DNA from: JANMDU01 sp031418715
GTDB lineage: Bacteria > Pseudomonadota > Gammaproteobacteria > Burkholderiales > Burkholderiaceae_C
DNA length: 64,000 nucleotides
Assembly (NCBI GenBank): GCA_031418715.1
Contig: JANOJL010000067.1
Location: forward strand, 62,001 to 126,000
Direction: 5' to 3'
A program made the translations under genes and the position numbers. Within the stretch, counting starts at the first letter, position 1. Each line of letters opens with the position of its first letter. Below are positions 1-7,776 of this stretch, piece after piece. The notes below the pieces were generated by a model. That model was not told the DNA's origin. It saw only the letters and a list, made by a program, of their open reading frames with translations, and ran no database searches.

Positions 1-741
1 GCTGTTCACAAAACGCGGAAAACTCACCGCCGCCAGCGGCGAGGCGTATTGAATCAGGCCAAAAGTGATTTCTCTTTCCGCCTGCAAGGCTTTTTTATCT
101 GCCTCATCCAATGCGATTTCTTTTTCATGCACCTGCCACACGCTCTCGGTGCTGGTGAGGATTAAGCGATCCAGCACACAGCCGCAGCGCTGGAGTTGCC
201 CCACCACGGTGTACTTAGACTTGTCATGCACTTCGCCCCCACCCGCGAGCCCATGCGTGCCCGCAAACACAGCGTTGATCGGCAGCTTGGTTTCTAGATC
301 CGCACCCACGACAACCTGCATGGGGCCAGTCCACGATTGCCCTGTCGCCATCTTTGCTTGGTACAAGTTAACGTACTCGAACGTCGTGCCCACAATACGA
401 GCGCCTTCAAAACTATCGCCCAAACTGAGCGGAATCAGCCGCTTCACGCGCGGGTCTTTCGCCAGCTCCTGCGCCGCCTCCAGCGGAATATTCCCGGCCG
501 GCACATCTACATGCAGCACCCCCGCCAAAATCATTTGCAACGGCGAGCCCTTCGCACCCACCACCACATCCACCCCCGCCAAATCACGCTCGAAACTGCG
601 CTCCATTTGCGTGGAAACCAGCAGCAGCACCGTCATCGTGGCCACGCCGAGGGCGATCAAGAGGGCATTCAGCAGCGCAGCGCCCGGTCGAGCGAGCAAC
701 ATGCGCAGCGCATAGGAGAAAGTAGTTACTATTAATTTCAT
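1..741 (-). CDS. ABC transporter permease, FtsX/MacB type (3' end outside window)
   Basis: The reading frame starts at 741 and runs off the left edge, so only about 247 N-terminal residues are visible. It opens MKLIVTTFSYALRMLLARPG, followed by one hydrophobic segment (about residues 20-41) and a soluble region rich in VVGAK-, VVVGADL- and GGGEVHDKSKYTVVG-like stretches, as in the MacB periplasmic core domain of FtsX-like permeases. It follows its ATPase by 17 bases on the same strand, so the two should form one exporter of the LolCDE/MacB superfamily. The substrate cannot be told. The start codon and first codons lie inside interspersed repeat 727-786, so the native N-terminus may have been remodelled. 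Confidence 0.8.
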   Translation of the reverse strand, partial: MKLIVTTFSYALRMLLARPGAALLNALLIALGVATMTVLLLVSTQMERSFERDLAGVDVVVGAKGSPLQMILAGVLHVDVPAGNIPLEAAQELAKDPRVKRLIPLSLGDSFEGARIVGTTFEYVNLYQAKMATGQSWTGPMQVVVGADLETKLPINAVFAGTHGLAGGGEVHDKSKYTVVGQLQRCGCVLDRLILTSTESVWQVHEKEIALDEADKKALQAEREITFGLIQYASPLAAVSFPRFVNS

Positions 742-786
742 AGCAATCTACACATGTTTTATAACGGGGGAAAGCCGATTTGGCTT
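727..786 (-). repeat. Interspersed ~60-bp repeat, copy 1
   Basis: On the minus strand this reads with the family core cccgttataaaac followed by ttgctatgaaattaatagta. It spans the last codons and stop of the ABC ATPase and the ATG plus first codons of the permease, so it forms the gene junction. Confidence 0.75.
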
Positions 787-1436
787 GAATTTTTAAGCTT
801 TACTGTATGCGCAGGCAGCCCACGCGCGCCAAGCGCCAACGCCACCCGTGCATCATGGGTGGCCACCACCAGCGTCGCGCCGCAGCGCTGGGCCGCCTGA
901 AACAACATCGCACAGGCCAGCGCCGCCGCATCGTCATCCAAACTCGCCGTCGGCTCATCCGCCAAAATGATTTTGGGCGACAACAACACTGCCCGCGCCA
1001 ACGCCACCCGCTGCGCCTGCCCGCCCGAGAGCTCGCTCGGAAAGCGATCCGCCAGCTCACTCACCCCCAGCGCCTGCAAAGCCGCATCTATTTTTGCAGG
1101 CTTCTCAGGCAAGCCTGCCGCAAAAAACGCCAATCCCAGATTACCGCGCACGGGCAGCGACTCGCTCAAATGCAAGCACTGCGGCAAAAACCCCACGCAG
1201 CGCCCGCGCCAAGCATCGCGCTGCGCCGCCTTCAAAGTTGCGAGGTCTTGCCCAGCCACCTCCACTTGCCCGCCGCCCGGCGTTAGCAGCCCACAGAGCA
1301 GCGCCAAAAGCGTCGACTTACCCGATCCAGACACTCCTTGCAGCAGCAACACGCCGCCCTGCGGCAGCGCAATGTCTGGAAAAGCCAGTGCGGTACCGCC
1401 CGAGTAGGCGAAGTTCAATTTTTCAGTCCGGAGCAT
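759..1436 (-). CDS. ABC transporter ATP-binding protein (LolD/MacB type)
   Basis: A 225-residue ATPase with all the ABC motifs: Walker A GVSGSGKST (34-42), signature LSGGQ (136-140), Walker B IILADEP (156-162) and the switch histidine in VATHD near 195. Length and motif spacing fit the short ATPases that pair with FtsX-like permeases and drive lipoprotein or peptide export from the periplasmic face. Its partner permease follows directly. The last residues (about SQIGFPPL) are coded by an interspersed repeat, so the C-terminus is atypical. msrA lies 66 bases upstream on the same strand and may be cotranscribed. Substrate unknown. Confidence 0.9.
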   Translation of the reverse strand: MLRTEKLNFAYSGGTALAFPDIALPQGGVLLLQGVSGSGKSTLLALLCGLLTPGGGQVEVAGQDLATLKAAQRDAWRGRCVGFLPQCLHLSESLPVRGNLGLAFFAAGLPEKPAKIDAALQALGVSELADRFPSELSGGQAQRVALARAVLLSPKIILADEPTASLDDDAAALACAMLFQAAQRCGATLVVATHDARVALALGARGLPAHTVKLKNSSQIGFPPL

Positions 1437-1502
1437 AGCGTGATGATACGTAGTTCAGAAAGCGCTGAGCTGCTTTCCGAGCTACTTTCGCTGATGCAGA
1501 GG

Positions 1503-2054
1503 CTATTTCGCCAGCCGCGCAAATGTTTTGCGAAACTTCGCCACTTTCGGCGCAGCCACCGCCATGCAATAACCCTGATACGGATTGCGCTCAAAATAAT
1601 CTTGGTGGTATTCCTCAGCAGGCCAGTAGTTTTGCAGTGGCAACACTTCCGTCACGATCGGGCTGCCAAAGACTTTGTCTTGACTCATATCGCGGATGAT
1701 GTCGTTGGCCGCATCTTGCTGCTCAACGTTAGAGAAATAAATCCCGCTTCGATATTGCGTGCCCGTATCGTTGCCCTGGCGGTTGAGCTGCGTGCAATCG
1801 TGAACCACAAAGAAAATCTCCATAATCTCGCGCAACGAGATCATCGCTGGGTCATACACGAGCTTCACCACCTCGTTATGCCCCGTCTGCCCGCTGCACA
1901 CGTCCTCATAACGCGGATTGATCACATGCCCATTGCAATACCCCGATTCCACATCCACGATCCCCTTGACCTCTTTGTAAACCGATTCAGTGCACCAAAA
2001 GCAGCCTCCGCCGAGGATGATGGTTTGGGGAGGAGTTGAGGTAGAAGTGTTCAT
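1503..2054 (-). CDS. msrA: Peptide-methionine (S)-S-oxide reductase MsrA
   Basis: Repairs oxidised methionine (S-epimer) in proteins using thioredoxin. The catalytic motif GGGCFWC is present at about 15-21, followed by the family blocks GYCNGH, GQTGHNEVV, FFVVHDCTQLNRQGND and GTQYRSGIYF. The 183-residue length is normal. I take the ATG at 2054 (MNTSTS), because the upstream extension to 2069 adds only five unconserved residues. The gene is divergent from the VWA gene and precedes the ABC pair on its strand. Confidence 0.95.
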   Translation of the reverse strand: MNTSTSTPPQTIILGGGCFWCTESVYKEVKGIVDVESGYCNGHVINPRYEDVCSGQTGHNEVVKLVYDPAMISLREIMEIFFVVHDCTQLNRQGNDTGTQYRSGIYFSNVEQQDAANDIIRDMSQDKVFGSPIVTEVLPLQNYWPAEEYHQDYFERNPYQGYCMAVAAPKVAKFRKTFARLAK

Positions 2055-2133
2055 GAGCCATTGTCGCATTGAGGATTCAAAGCCTTACAGAGCCTGCGCG
2101 AAGACCTTAGAATGTTTTCAACCAACCAAAAAC

Positions 2134-3324
2134 ATGTTGATCGACTTCTTCTACACCCTCCGCAGCGCCAAGCTGCCTGTCTCCGTCAAGGAGTATTTGA
2201 CCCTGCTTGAAGCCGTGAAAGAAGGCGTGGTGGGGCCGACCAGTGAGGATGGCTACAAGATCGACGATTTTTATTACTTGAGCCGCATCACGTTGGTGAA
2301 AGACGAGAAGCACTTTGACAAGTTTGACCGCGCATTTGCGGCCTACTTTAAGGGTGTGGAGATGGTGGCGGATTTCACGAAAGAGATTCCGCTGGAATGG
2401 CTGCGTAAAAATCTTGAGTTGGAGCTCAGCGCAGAAGAAAAAGCCAAGATCGAGGCGATGGGCTGGGATGAGCTGATGGAGACGCTCAAAAAACGCTTTG
2501 AAGAGCAAAAAGAGCGCCACGAAGGCGGCAACAAATGGATCGGCACGGGCGGCACTTCGCCTTTTGGCGCGAATGGCTACAACCCGCAAGGCATTCGTAT
2601 TGGGCAGTCTGGTGGTCGCAACAAATCGGCCATCAAAGTGTGGGATCAACGCGCCTACAAAGACTATGACGATTCGCAAGACTTGGGCACACGCAATATC
2701 AAAGTCGCGCTACGCCGGCTCAGAAAATTCGCGAGGCTCGGCGCAGAAGACGAGCTCGATTTAGACGACACCATTCGCAAAACTGCTGCAAATGCAGGCT
2801 ATCTCGACATCAAAATGCGCCCCGAGCGGCACAACAACATCAAGGTGCTGCTGCTCATGGATGTGGGCGGCACGATGGACGACCACATCAAGCGCGTGGA
2901 AGAGCTTTTCAGCGCCACCAAGCAAGAATTCAAGCATTTGGAGTTTTACTATTTCCACAATTGCGTCTATGACTTCATGTGGAAAAACAACCGCCGCCGC
3001 TTCGCCGAGAAATTTCCCACGATGGATATTCTTCGCAAGTACAACAAGGATTACAAGCTTATTTTCGTGGGTGACGCAACAATGAGCCCCTATGAAATCT
3101 TGCAGCCCGGCGGCAGTGTGGAATACAACAACGAAGAGGCGGGCAGCGCTTGGCTTCAACGCCTCACCGAGGCTTTCCCAAAATTCGCCTGGATCAACCC
3201 CGAGCCGCAGGGCGTCTGGGAATACCGCCAAAGCATTGGCATCATCCGCCAGATGATGAGTGATCGCATGTTTCCGCTCACGCTGCAAGGCTTAGAGGGT
3301 GCGATGCGCTTGCTGAGCAAATAA
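2134..3324 (+). CDS. VWA-domain protein, CoxE/COG3825 family
   Basis: A 396-residue cytoplasmic protein opening MLIDFFYTLRSAKLPVSVKE, typical of the CoxE-like family whose members usually work with a MoxR-type AAA ATPase in metal-cofactor maturation or envelope assembly. The VWA domain begins near residue 236 (KVLLLMDVGGTM, D at 243). The MIDAS motif is DxGGxM rather than DxSxS, which is usual for this family. No MoxR ATPase lies beside it here. The frame is open further upstream to 1990, but that part overlaps msrA and lacks family similarity, so the ATG at 2134 is preferred. Confidence 0.85.
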   Translation: MLIDFFYTLRSAKLPVSVKEYLTLLEAVKEGVVGPTSEDGYKIDDFYYLSRITLVKDEKHFDKFDRAFAAYFKGVEMVADFTKEIPLEWLRKNLELELSAEEKAKIEAMGWDELMETLKKRFEEQKERHEGGNKWIGTGGTSPFGANGYNPQGIRIGQSGGRNKSAIKVWDQRAYKDYDDSQDLGTRNIKVALRRLRKFARLGAEDELDLDDTIRKTAANAGYLDIKMRPERHNNIKVLLLMDVGGTMDDHIKRVEELFSATKQEFKHLEFYYFHNCVYDFMWKNNRRRFAEKFPTMDILRKYNKDYKLIFVGDATMSPYEILQPGGSVEYNNEEAGSAWLQRLTEAFPKFAWINPEPQGVWEYRQSIGIIRQMMSDRMFPLTLQGLEGAMRLLSK

Positions 3325-3330
3325 CCGCGC

Positions 3331-5190
3331 CTAGAAATTCAAAGAGCGAATCGCTTTGCGGCCATCAGCAGCATCTTTGTTGGCTAAATCCACCAAGCTG
3401 GCCAGCCATTGGTATTGCGTGTTGGCGTCCTCGCCGAGTGCATCGGCTTGCTCGTCGGGCAAAAGCGCGGCGCTGATGCGCAGCTTGGGTTGCAGGCCAA
3501 CAGGCAAGGCATCTGAGGGACGCAAAGATTGCGCGAGAAGATGGGTGGCCATTTCAATCACGCGCGCAGACGTCATAGGGCCTTCGATCAACAAAACAAA
3601 ATCTGCATCTTGCAGGCGGGCGGGCATGTCAATCTCGCGGCTGACGCTGCGCATCTGACTGGCCGTGAGCAGCAGGGCTGCATTGGCGATTTGTGTGCCG
3701 AATTCTTTTTGAATGTGATCGTGGTTCATCAAGCGCACATGCAGCAATGCGAGGTGATGCTTGTGTCGGCGAGCTCGCAACAAGCTGCTGTGTAGCTTGT
3801 TGAAAAATCGCCGCTCGTCCGCTAGACCCGTCAGTGCATCTTGCTGCTGCAAAGCTTGCTCGCGCACGCGCATATCGCGCTGACTCGCTGATCGCTGCGT
3901 GAGCGCATACAGCAGCAAAGGCACTTCTATTGCCGAGCCGATCGTCACAGCATACTGCGATAGGAAACCTGTACTCACCACACCAAAGTTACGCAACACG
4001 GGGAACAAGCCTGCCAATACCACCGGTAGAAAACCAATCGCAATCCAGCGAGCGTTGCGATCACCCGCGCGCCAGCAGATCCAAAGTAAAAAATACAGCG
4101 AGACCATGCTCAACATCGTCATGCTGTTAGCCAGACGAAAACCAATGAATGTTGGCGCGACTGTTTCAACGATAGATACCACGCTCAATAAAAAAATCAA
4201 CAGCAACAACCATCGATCAAGCCAAGGAGCAAATTGCGATGGTTTAGCGAGTGCGCGCACCAGCCAGAGCGCCACCACCACCGAGACTGATGGCAACACG
4301 AAGCTAGACACCGCATTCCATCGCAACCAATTGGGCGTGATGTATTGCGTGAATAAACCCAAAAAGCCCAACTGCATGATGCCTAGGACTGCCACATACA
4401 CTGCATAGCGCAAATAGTTCGAATAACGGAAGGCTAGGCCATTGACGATGCACATCGCTGCGACAGCAAACATCAGGCCGAAATATGCGCCAAGAAACAA
4501 ATTTTCCACCTGTCTTGAGCTGAGCACTGCCTGATCACTCAAGATGTAAACACCCGCCGAATAGGGCACGCGATCATGCCGGATACGCACCAGATAATTC
4601 ACCGGCTGACTCGTTTCGTCGCTTAAGCTAAATAGTGGGTATCGGTCTTGAATGCTCCAAAGAGAATGCGCGATGGAGTCGCCAGCATGCTGGGCATTCC
4701 AGCTGCCATCAGCGCGCTGGAAATAGATGCTTGCAACATCAGTGGTTGGCAGATCAACTTGCAAACGCCAATAGGTGCGCGGAGAAAGGTTATGCGCCGT
4801 GAAGTGCAACCACATTGCTTTGCGATGTAGATTGTATGTTTGACCTTCTTCACGCAGATGCAAGCCTTGCGCAAAGGCTTGTGTGACAGTAGCCGATTCA
4901 GATTCACTGAGCCCAGAGGTACTTTGCTTAAAAGCTTGCTTAGCCTGTTCCACACTGGCTTGGCCCGAATCATCTATCCAGACCCACGCTTTGCCCGCCA
5001 AGCTGATTTTGTGGACACCTTGACTGAGATCTATCACGGGCGGCTGAGCAGGCGAGCCAGACACCGCACTATCGACTGGCGTTGGTGCGTTTGCATCGGC
5101 TGCACTCGCTGCCCAGACCCAAGACAAGCAAAAAAACAACACCACCCCGAGAACTGAAGTGCGTAATGTTTGCCAATAGATATGATGCAT
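3331..5190 (-). CDS. 7TM-DISM membrane sensor with degenerate GGDEF domain
   Basis: 619 residues. A signal peptide (about 1-30) is followed by a periplasmic 7TMR-DISMED2-like domain (about 60-220, with YWRLQVDLPTTD and NYLVRIRHD), seven transmembrane helices (about 230-425) and a cytoplasmic region starting near 440. That region opens QDALTGLADERRFF, the N-terminal signature of GGDEF diguanylate cyclases. Where GG[D/E]EF should lie (about 523-530) the protein reads RLQDADFVLL, so cyclase catalysis is unlikely. It probably acts as a non-catalytic sensor or c-di-GMP/nucleotide-binding relay. It is convergent with the VWA gene, with a 6-base gap. Confidence 0.85.
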   Translation of the reverse strand: MHHIYWQTLRTSVLGVVLFFCLSWVWAASAADANAPTPVDSAVSGSPAQPPVIDLSQGVHKISLAGKAWVWIDDSGQASVEQAKQAFKQSTSGLSESESATVTQAFAQGLHLREEGQTYNLHRKAMWLHFTAHNLSPRTYWRLQVDLPTTDVASIYFQRADGSWNAQHAGDSIAHSLWSIQDRYPLFSLSDETSQPVNYLVRIRHDRVPYSAGVYILSDQAVLSSRQVENLFLGAYFGLMFAVAAMCIVNGLAFRYSNYLRYAVYVAVLGIMQLGFLGLFTQYITPNWLRWNAVSSFVLPSVSVVVALWLVRALAKPSQFAPWLDRWLLLLIFLLSVVSIVETVAPTFIGFRLANSMTMLSMVSLYFLLWICWRAGDRNARWIAIGFLPVVLAGLFPVLRNFGVVSTGFLSQYAVTIGSAIEVPLLLYALTQRSASQRDMRVREQALQQQDALTGLADERRFFNKLHSSLLRARRHKHHLALLHVRLMNHDHIQKEFGTQIANAALLLTASQMRSVSREIDMPARLQDADFVLLIEGPMTSARVIEMATHLLAQSLRPSDALPVGLQPKLRISAALLPDEQADALGEDANTQYQWLASLVDLANKDAADGRKAIRSLNF

Positions 5191-5282
5191 GCCTCATTGT
5201 GACGCAAGCCGCCTTCAGTCTACGAAATTCGATTCCCAAAGAAGTCTTAGCTAGGCAGGCCGCACACTACAATCGCAGCCAC

Positions 5283-5357
5283 ACCGCCATAGTTCAATGG
5301 ATAGAACGAGTGCCTCCTAAGCGCTAGATACAGGTTCGATTCCTGTTGGTGGTACCA
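5283..5357 (+). tRNA. tRNA-Arg (anticodon CCU)
   Basis: A full cloverleaf can be folded by hand. The acceptor stem is accgcca (5283-5289) with tggtggt (5347-5353), including one G-U pair. The D arm is gttc/gaac (5292-5307). The anticodon stem is agtgc/gcgct around loop ctcctaa, with anticodon CCT at 5316-5318. The T arm is acagg/cctgt around ttcgatt. Discriminator A (5354) is followed by an encoded CCA (5355-5357). It reads AGG codons. Confidence 0.95.
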
Positions 5358-5380
5358 AATTTAAGTTTTCAGCGCAATGC

Positions 5381-5674
5381 CTACTTCGATTCGTTGCTGT
5401 TTGATGGCCCCGACTTCGCTTTCAAGGCATCCAATAGCTCTTGGGGCAACAAATTTTTTGCCCACTTGATCAAGAGCCAGGCGATGATGCCATCGTCTAG
5501 CCAGCCCAAGATGGGCAAGAAATCCGTCACCAAATCTATCGGACTCAGCACATAGATAGCCGCCACTACGCTCAGGATTTTGGCCATCAGAGGTGTGCGC
5601 GAATCGCGCAGCATGACCCAGACCAAACTGAGCTCTTGTCGGAATTTGCTGAACAGCAGAATAATTTTCAACAT
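5381..5674 (-). CDS. DUF1232 (YkvA-like) small membrane protein
   Basis: 97 residues with the DUF1232 core: LSVVAAIYVLSPIDLVTDFLP (about 34-54) followed by GWLDDGIIAWLLI. One or two hydrophobic segments and a positively charged C-terminus suggest an inner-membrane location. Family function is unknown. The ATG at 5674 is preceded by aaagg. It stands alone between tRNA-Arg and the iron-binding protein gene. Confidence 0.85.
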   Translation of the reverse strand: MLKIILLFSKFRQELSLVWVMLRDSRTPLMAKILSVVAAIYVLSPIDLVTDFLPILGWLDDGIIAWLLIKWAKNLLPQELLDALKAKSGPSNSNESK

Positions 5675-5778
5675 GGTGGCCTTTCATACCAAGCATGTGA
5701 ATTCGCCAGGCAACTTTTTTCTAACGTGAGGACGATACGCACGATGACAAGCGACGCTAGAATATTTTTCACGCATTA

Positions 5779-5797
5779 AATGCGAATCGTTATCATT
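5779..5797. promoter_or_regulatory. Putative Fur box
   Basis: The 19 bases aatgcgaatcgttatcatt form an imperfect AATG-N-GA...TC-N-CATT palindrome close to the classical Fur consensus. The site lies 48 bases upstream of the ferric-binding protein ATG, with an aggag Shine-Dalgarno at 5834-5838. Recognised by eye only. Confidence 0.7.
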
Positions 5798-5844
5798 TAG
5801 TTTATGATCTGCTTGTTGTTTTATTTATCGCTCAAGGAGTTTTC

Positions 5845-6906
5845 ATGTTCAAGCCTGTAGTTACTGCCATCGCATCGTCTGTCGTTTTGCTCACCGCCTT
5901 TCCTGCCCATGCGCAAGACAACAAAACCCTCAACCTGTATTCCGCTCGCCACTACAGCACCGATGAGGCGCTGTACAACGATTTCAGCAAGGCCACGGGC
6001 ATCAAGATCAACCGCGTGGATGCGGATGATTCGGGCATCTTGAACCGCTTAAAGGCAGAGGGCGCTTCGTCTCCGGCTGACGTGATTTTGCTGGTGGATG
6101 CTGCACGCCTGTGGAAGGGCGAGGTCGATGGCTTGTTTGCACCTGTGAAATCCAAGTTGCTTGACGACGCTATTCCTGCGCAATTCCGCGCCAAAGCCAC
6201 GCCGGATGGCACGCCATGGTTTGGTTTCTCCACACGGGCTCGTGTAGTGGTGTTTAACAAAACCAGCGTGAAGCGCGACGACGTCGATACCTACGAGGAA
6301 CTTGGCGATGCGAAAAATAAAAGCAAGCTGTGCACCCGCAGCGGCTCGCATCCCTACAACCTGAGCTTGTTTGGGGCAGTCAGCGAGCATATCGGCGCGG
6401 AGAAAACCGAAGCCTGGCTCAAAGGCATGGTGGGCAATATGGCTCGCGATCCCAAGGGCGGCGATACCGATCAGATCCGCGCGGTGGCAAGCGGAGAGTG
6501 CGCCATTGGCCTCACCAACACGTACTATCTCGCTCGATTGATGCGCTCTGACAAACCCGAAGACAAAGCAGCCATGGAGAAAGTCAGCATCGTTTTTCCC
6601 AACCAATCGAGCTGGGGCACACACCTGAATATTTCTGGCGGCGCGATGGCGAAAAATTCCAAAAACCGTGAAGCGGCTGTGCAATTTCTCGAATACTTGG
6701 CTGGCGCTTCCGCACAGAAATATCTGGCCGATGGCAACAACGAATGGCCAACTGCTAAAGGCGCAAAAATTGACAACCCAGCTCTCAAAGCCATGCTGGT
6801 TGGCAATGGCGGCGACAACTACAAAGTCGAAACAATTCCAGCGAGCGTGATCGGGATGAACCAAATCAAGGTACAGCAGATGCTAGATCGCGTCGGTTAT
6901 AAGTGA
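5845..6906 (+). CDS. Periplasmic Fe(III)-binding protein (FbpA/FutA family)
   Basis: 353 residues: signal peptide to about AHA-QD (23/24), then an iron-transport solute-binding fold (LNLYSARHY near the N-terminus, then ADVILLVDAARLW). The GLTNTYYLARL motif carries the adjacent tyrosines (about 227-228) that bind Fe(III) in FbpA proteins. It should deliver ferric iron to an FbpBC-type ABC permease, but no permease or ATPase gene is adjacent, so the partners must lie elsewhere. The Fur box supports iron repression. Interspersed repeat 6908-6960 follows the stop. Confidence 0.9.
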   Translation: MFKPVVTAIASSVVLLTAFPAHAQDNKTLNLYSARHYSTDEALYNDFSKATGIKINRVDADDSGILNRLKAEGASSPADVILLVDAARLWKGEVDGLFAPVKSKLLDDAIPAQFRAKATPDGTPWFGFSTRARVVVFNKTSVKRDDVDTYEELGDAKNKSKLCTRSGSHPYNLSLFGAVSEHIGAEKTEAWLKGMVGNMARDPKGGDTDQIRAVASGECAIGLTNTYYLARLMRSDKPEDKAAMEKVSIVFPNQSSWGTHLNISGGAMAKNSKNREAAVQFLEYLAGASAQKYLADGNNEWPTAKGAKIDNPALKAMLVGNGGDNYKVETIPASVIGMNQIKVQQMLDRVGYK

Positions 6907-6907
6907 T

Positions 6908-6960
6908 TTAGGCCTCTACCCGTTATAAAATATGCGTAGAATGCTCATATTTTTATAGCA
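6908..6960 (+). repeat. Interspersed ~60-bp repeat, copy 2
   Basis: Reads ggcctctacccgttataa then a degenerate core ending in ttttatagca. It lies between the convergent iron-binding protein and IMPase genes and supplies the last codons and stop of the IMPase on the other strand. Confidence 0.75.
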
Positions 6961-7757
6961 CTTATTTCCAGTAAACCGATCAATCGAGGCAGCATCTCTG
7001 GCGAACCCCCCGCGAGAAACTGGCTCGATAGCATCGGCAAGCCGTCTAAAGGCATCAGCAAAGCGCCTGATTCTTGCAAAAGCACCATGCCCGCAGCCGC
7101 ATCCCAAGGGTGCATGCCACGCTCCCAAAAAGCATCTGCGCGGCCAGCGGACACATAGGCCAACTCTAGCGCCATCGAACCGCTGCGCCTCACTTGTCCC
7201 ACTGAGCGCACCACTCGCTCAAACTCCACTAAATATGGCGTCATCAAGGGCGACAAAGGCTTGGGAAACACGGTCGAAACCGTCGCTTTCCAAGGATCAT
7301 TCAGCTTCGCACAAGCGAGTCGCTGCACACCATCACGGCCCTCAATCCAAGCACCCTGCCCGCGCGTAGCGTAAAAAATCTCGTCTCGATTCGGATCAGC
7401 AATGACACCCAGCACAGGCTCGCCATCGACTGCCAAAGCCACCGACACGCTCCATTGAGGATAGCCGCGCGCAAAGTTTGCCGTGCCATCAATCGGATCC
7501 ACAATCCAAGTCGGCACATCGGTTGAGGAAGGCAATTTGCCACCCGTTTCTTCCCCCATGAATTGCGAGCCTGGCAACAACGCCGTGAGCTGTTCGCGCA
7601 ATACGCTCTCAGCCCATAGATCAATATCTGTCGCCACATCGCCAGCGCTTTTCTCACTCACTTGCAGGTGAGTTAAATCACGCGATTTGAGCCAAATCTC
7701 ATGGCCAATTTGTCTAACAGCCGTTATAGAACGTGCACAGAGCGCTTCCAAATTCAT
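6945..7757 (-). CDS. Inositol-monophosphatase-family phosphatase (SuhB/HisN-like)
   Basis: 270 residues with the Li+-sensitive phosphatase motifs: metal-binding E69-E70 in MGEETGG, WIVDPIDGTANF (D87, D90) and GMHPWDAAAG (D219). The substrate could be inositol-1-phosphate, histidinol phosphate or another sugar phosphate; the sequence does not decide. It lies 19 bases downstream of the GntR gene on the same strand, so it is probably cotranscribed with that regulator and may serve the divergent sulfonate-type pathway. Both ends are affected by interspersed repeats: copy 3 codes for the first ~17 residues and copy 2 for the last few. Confidence 0.88.
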   Translation of the reverse strand: MNLEALCARSITAVRQIGHEIWLKSRDLTHLQVSEKSAGDVATDIDLWAESVLREQLTALLPGSQFMGEETGGKLPSSTDVPTWIVDPIDGTANFARGYPQWSVSVALAVDGEPVLGVIADPNRDEIFYATRGQGAWIEGRDGVQRLACAKLNDPWKATVSTVFPKPLSPLMTPYLVEFERVVRSVGQVRRSGSMALELAYVSAGRADAFWERGMHPWDAAAGMVLLQESGALLMPLDGLPMLSSQFLAGGSPEMLPRLIGLLEISAIKI

Positions 7758-7762
7758 AGCAA
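7705..7762 (+). repeat. Interspersed ~60-bp repeat, copy 3
   Basis: The core ccgttatagaacgtgcacag is followed by an aattcatagcaa end. It overlaps the start codon and N-terminal codons of the IMPase gene, which reads it in antisense. Confidence 0.75.
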
Positions 7763-7776
7763 TTTTCCGTCAAAAA

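Noticed and set aside
65..715. Open frame of 216 codons on the plus strand
   Set aside because: It lies opposite the ABC permease frame, which shows clear FtsX/MacB-like sequence; the plus-strand translation is low-complexity Ser/Pro/Thr.
6049..6864. 271-codon open frame opposite the iron-binding protein gene
   Set aside because: The plus strand encodes a recognisable signal peptide and FbpA motifs; the antisense frame has no family features.
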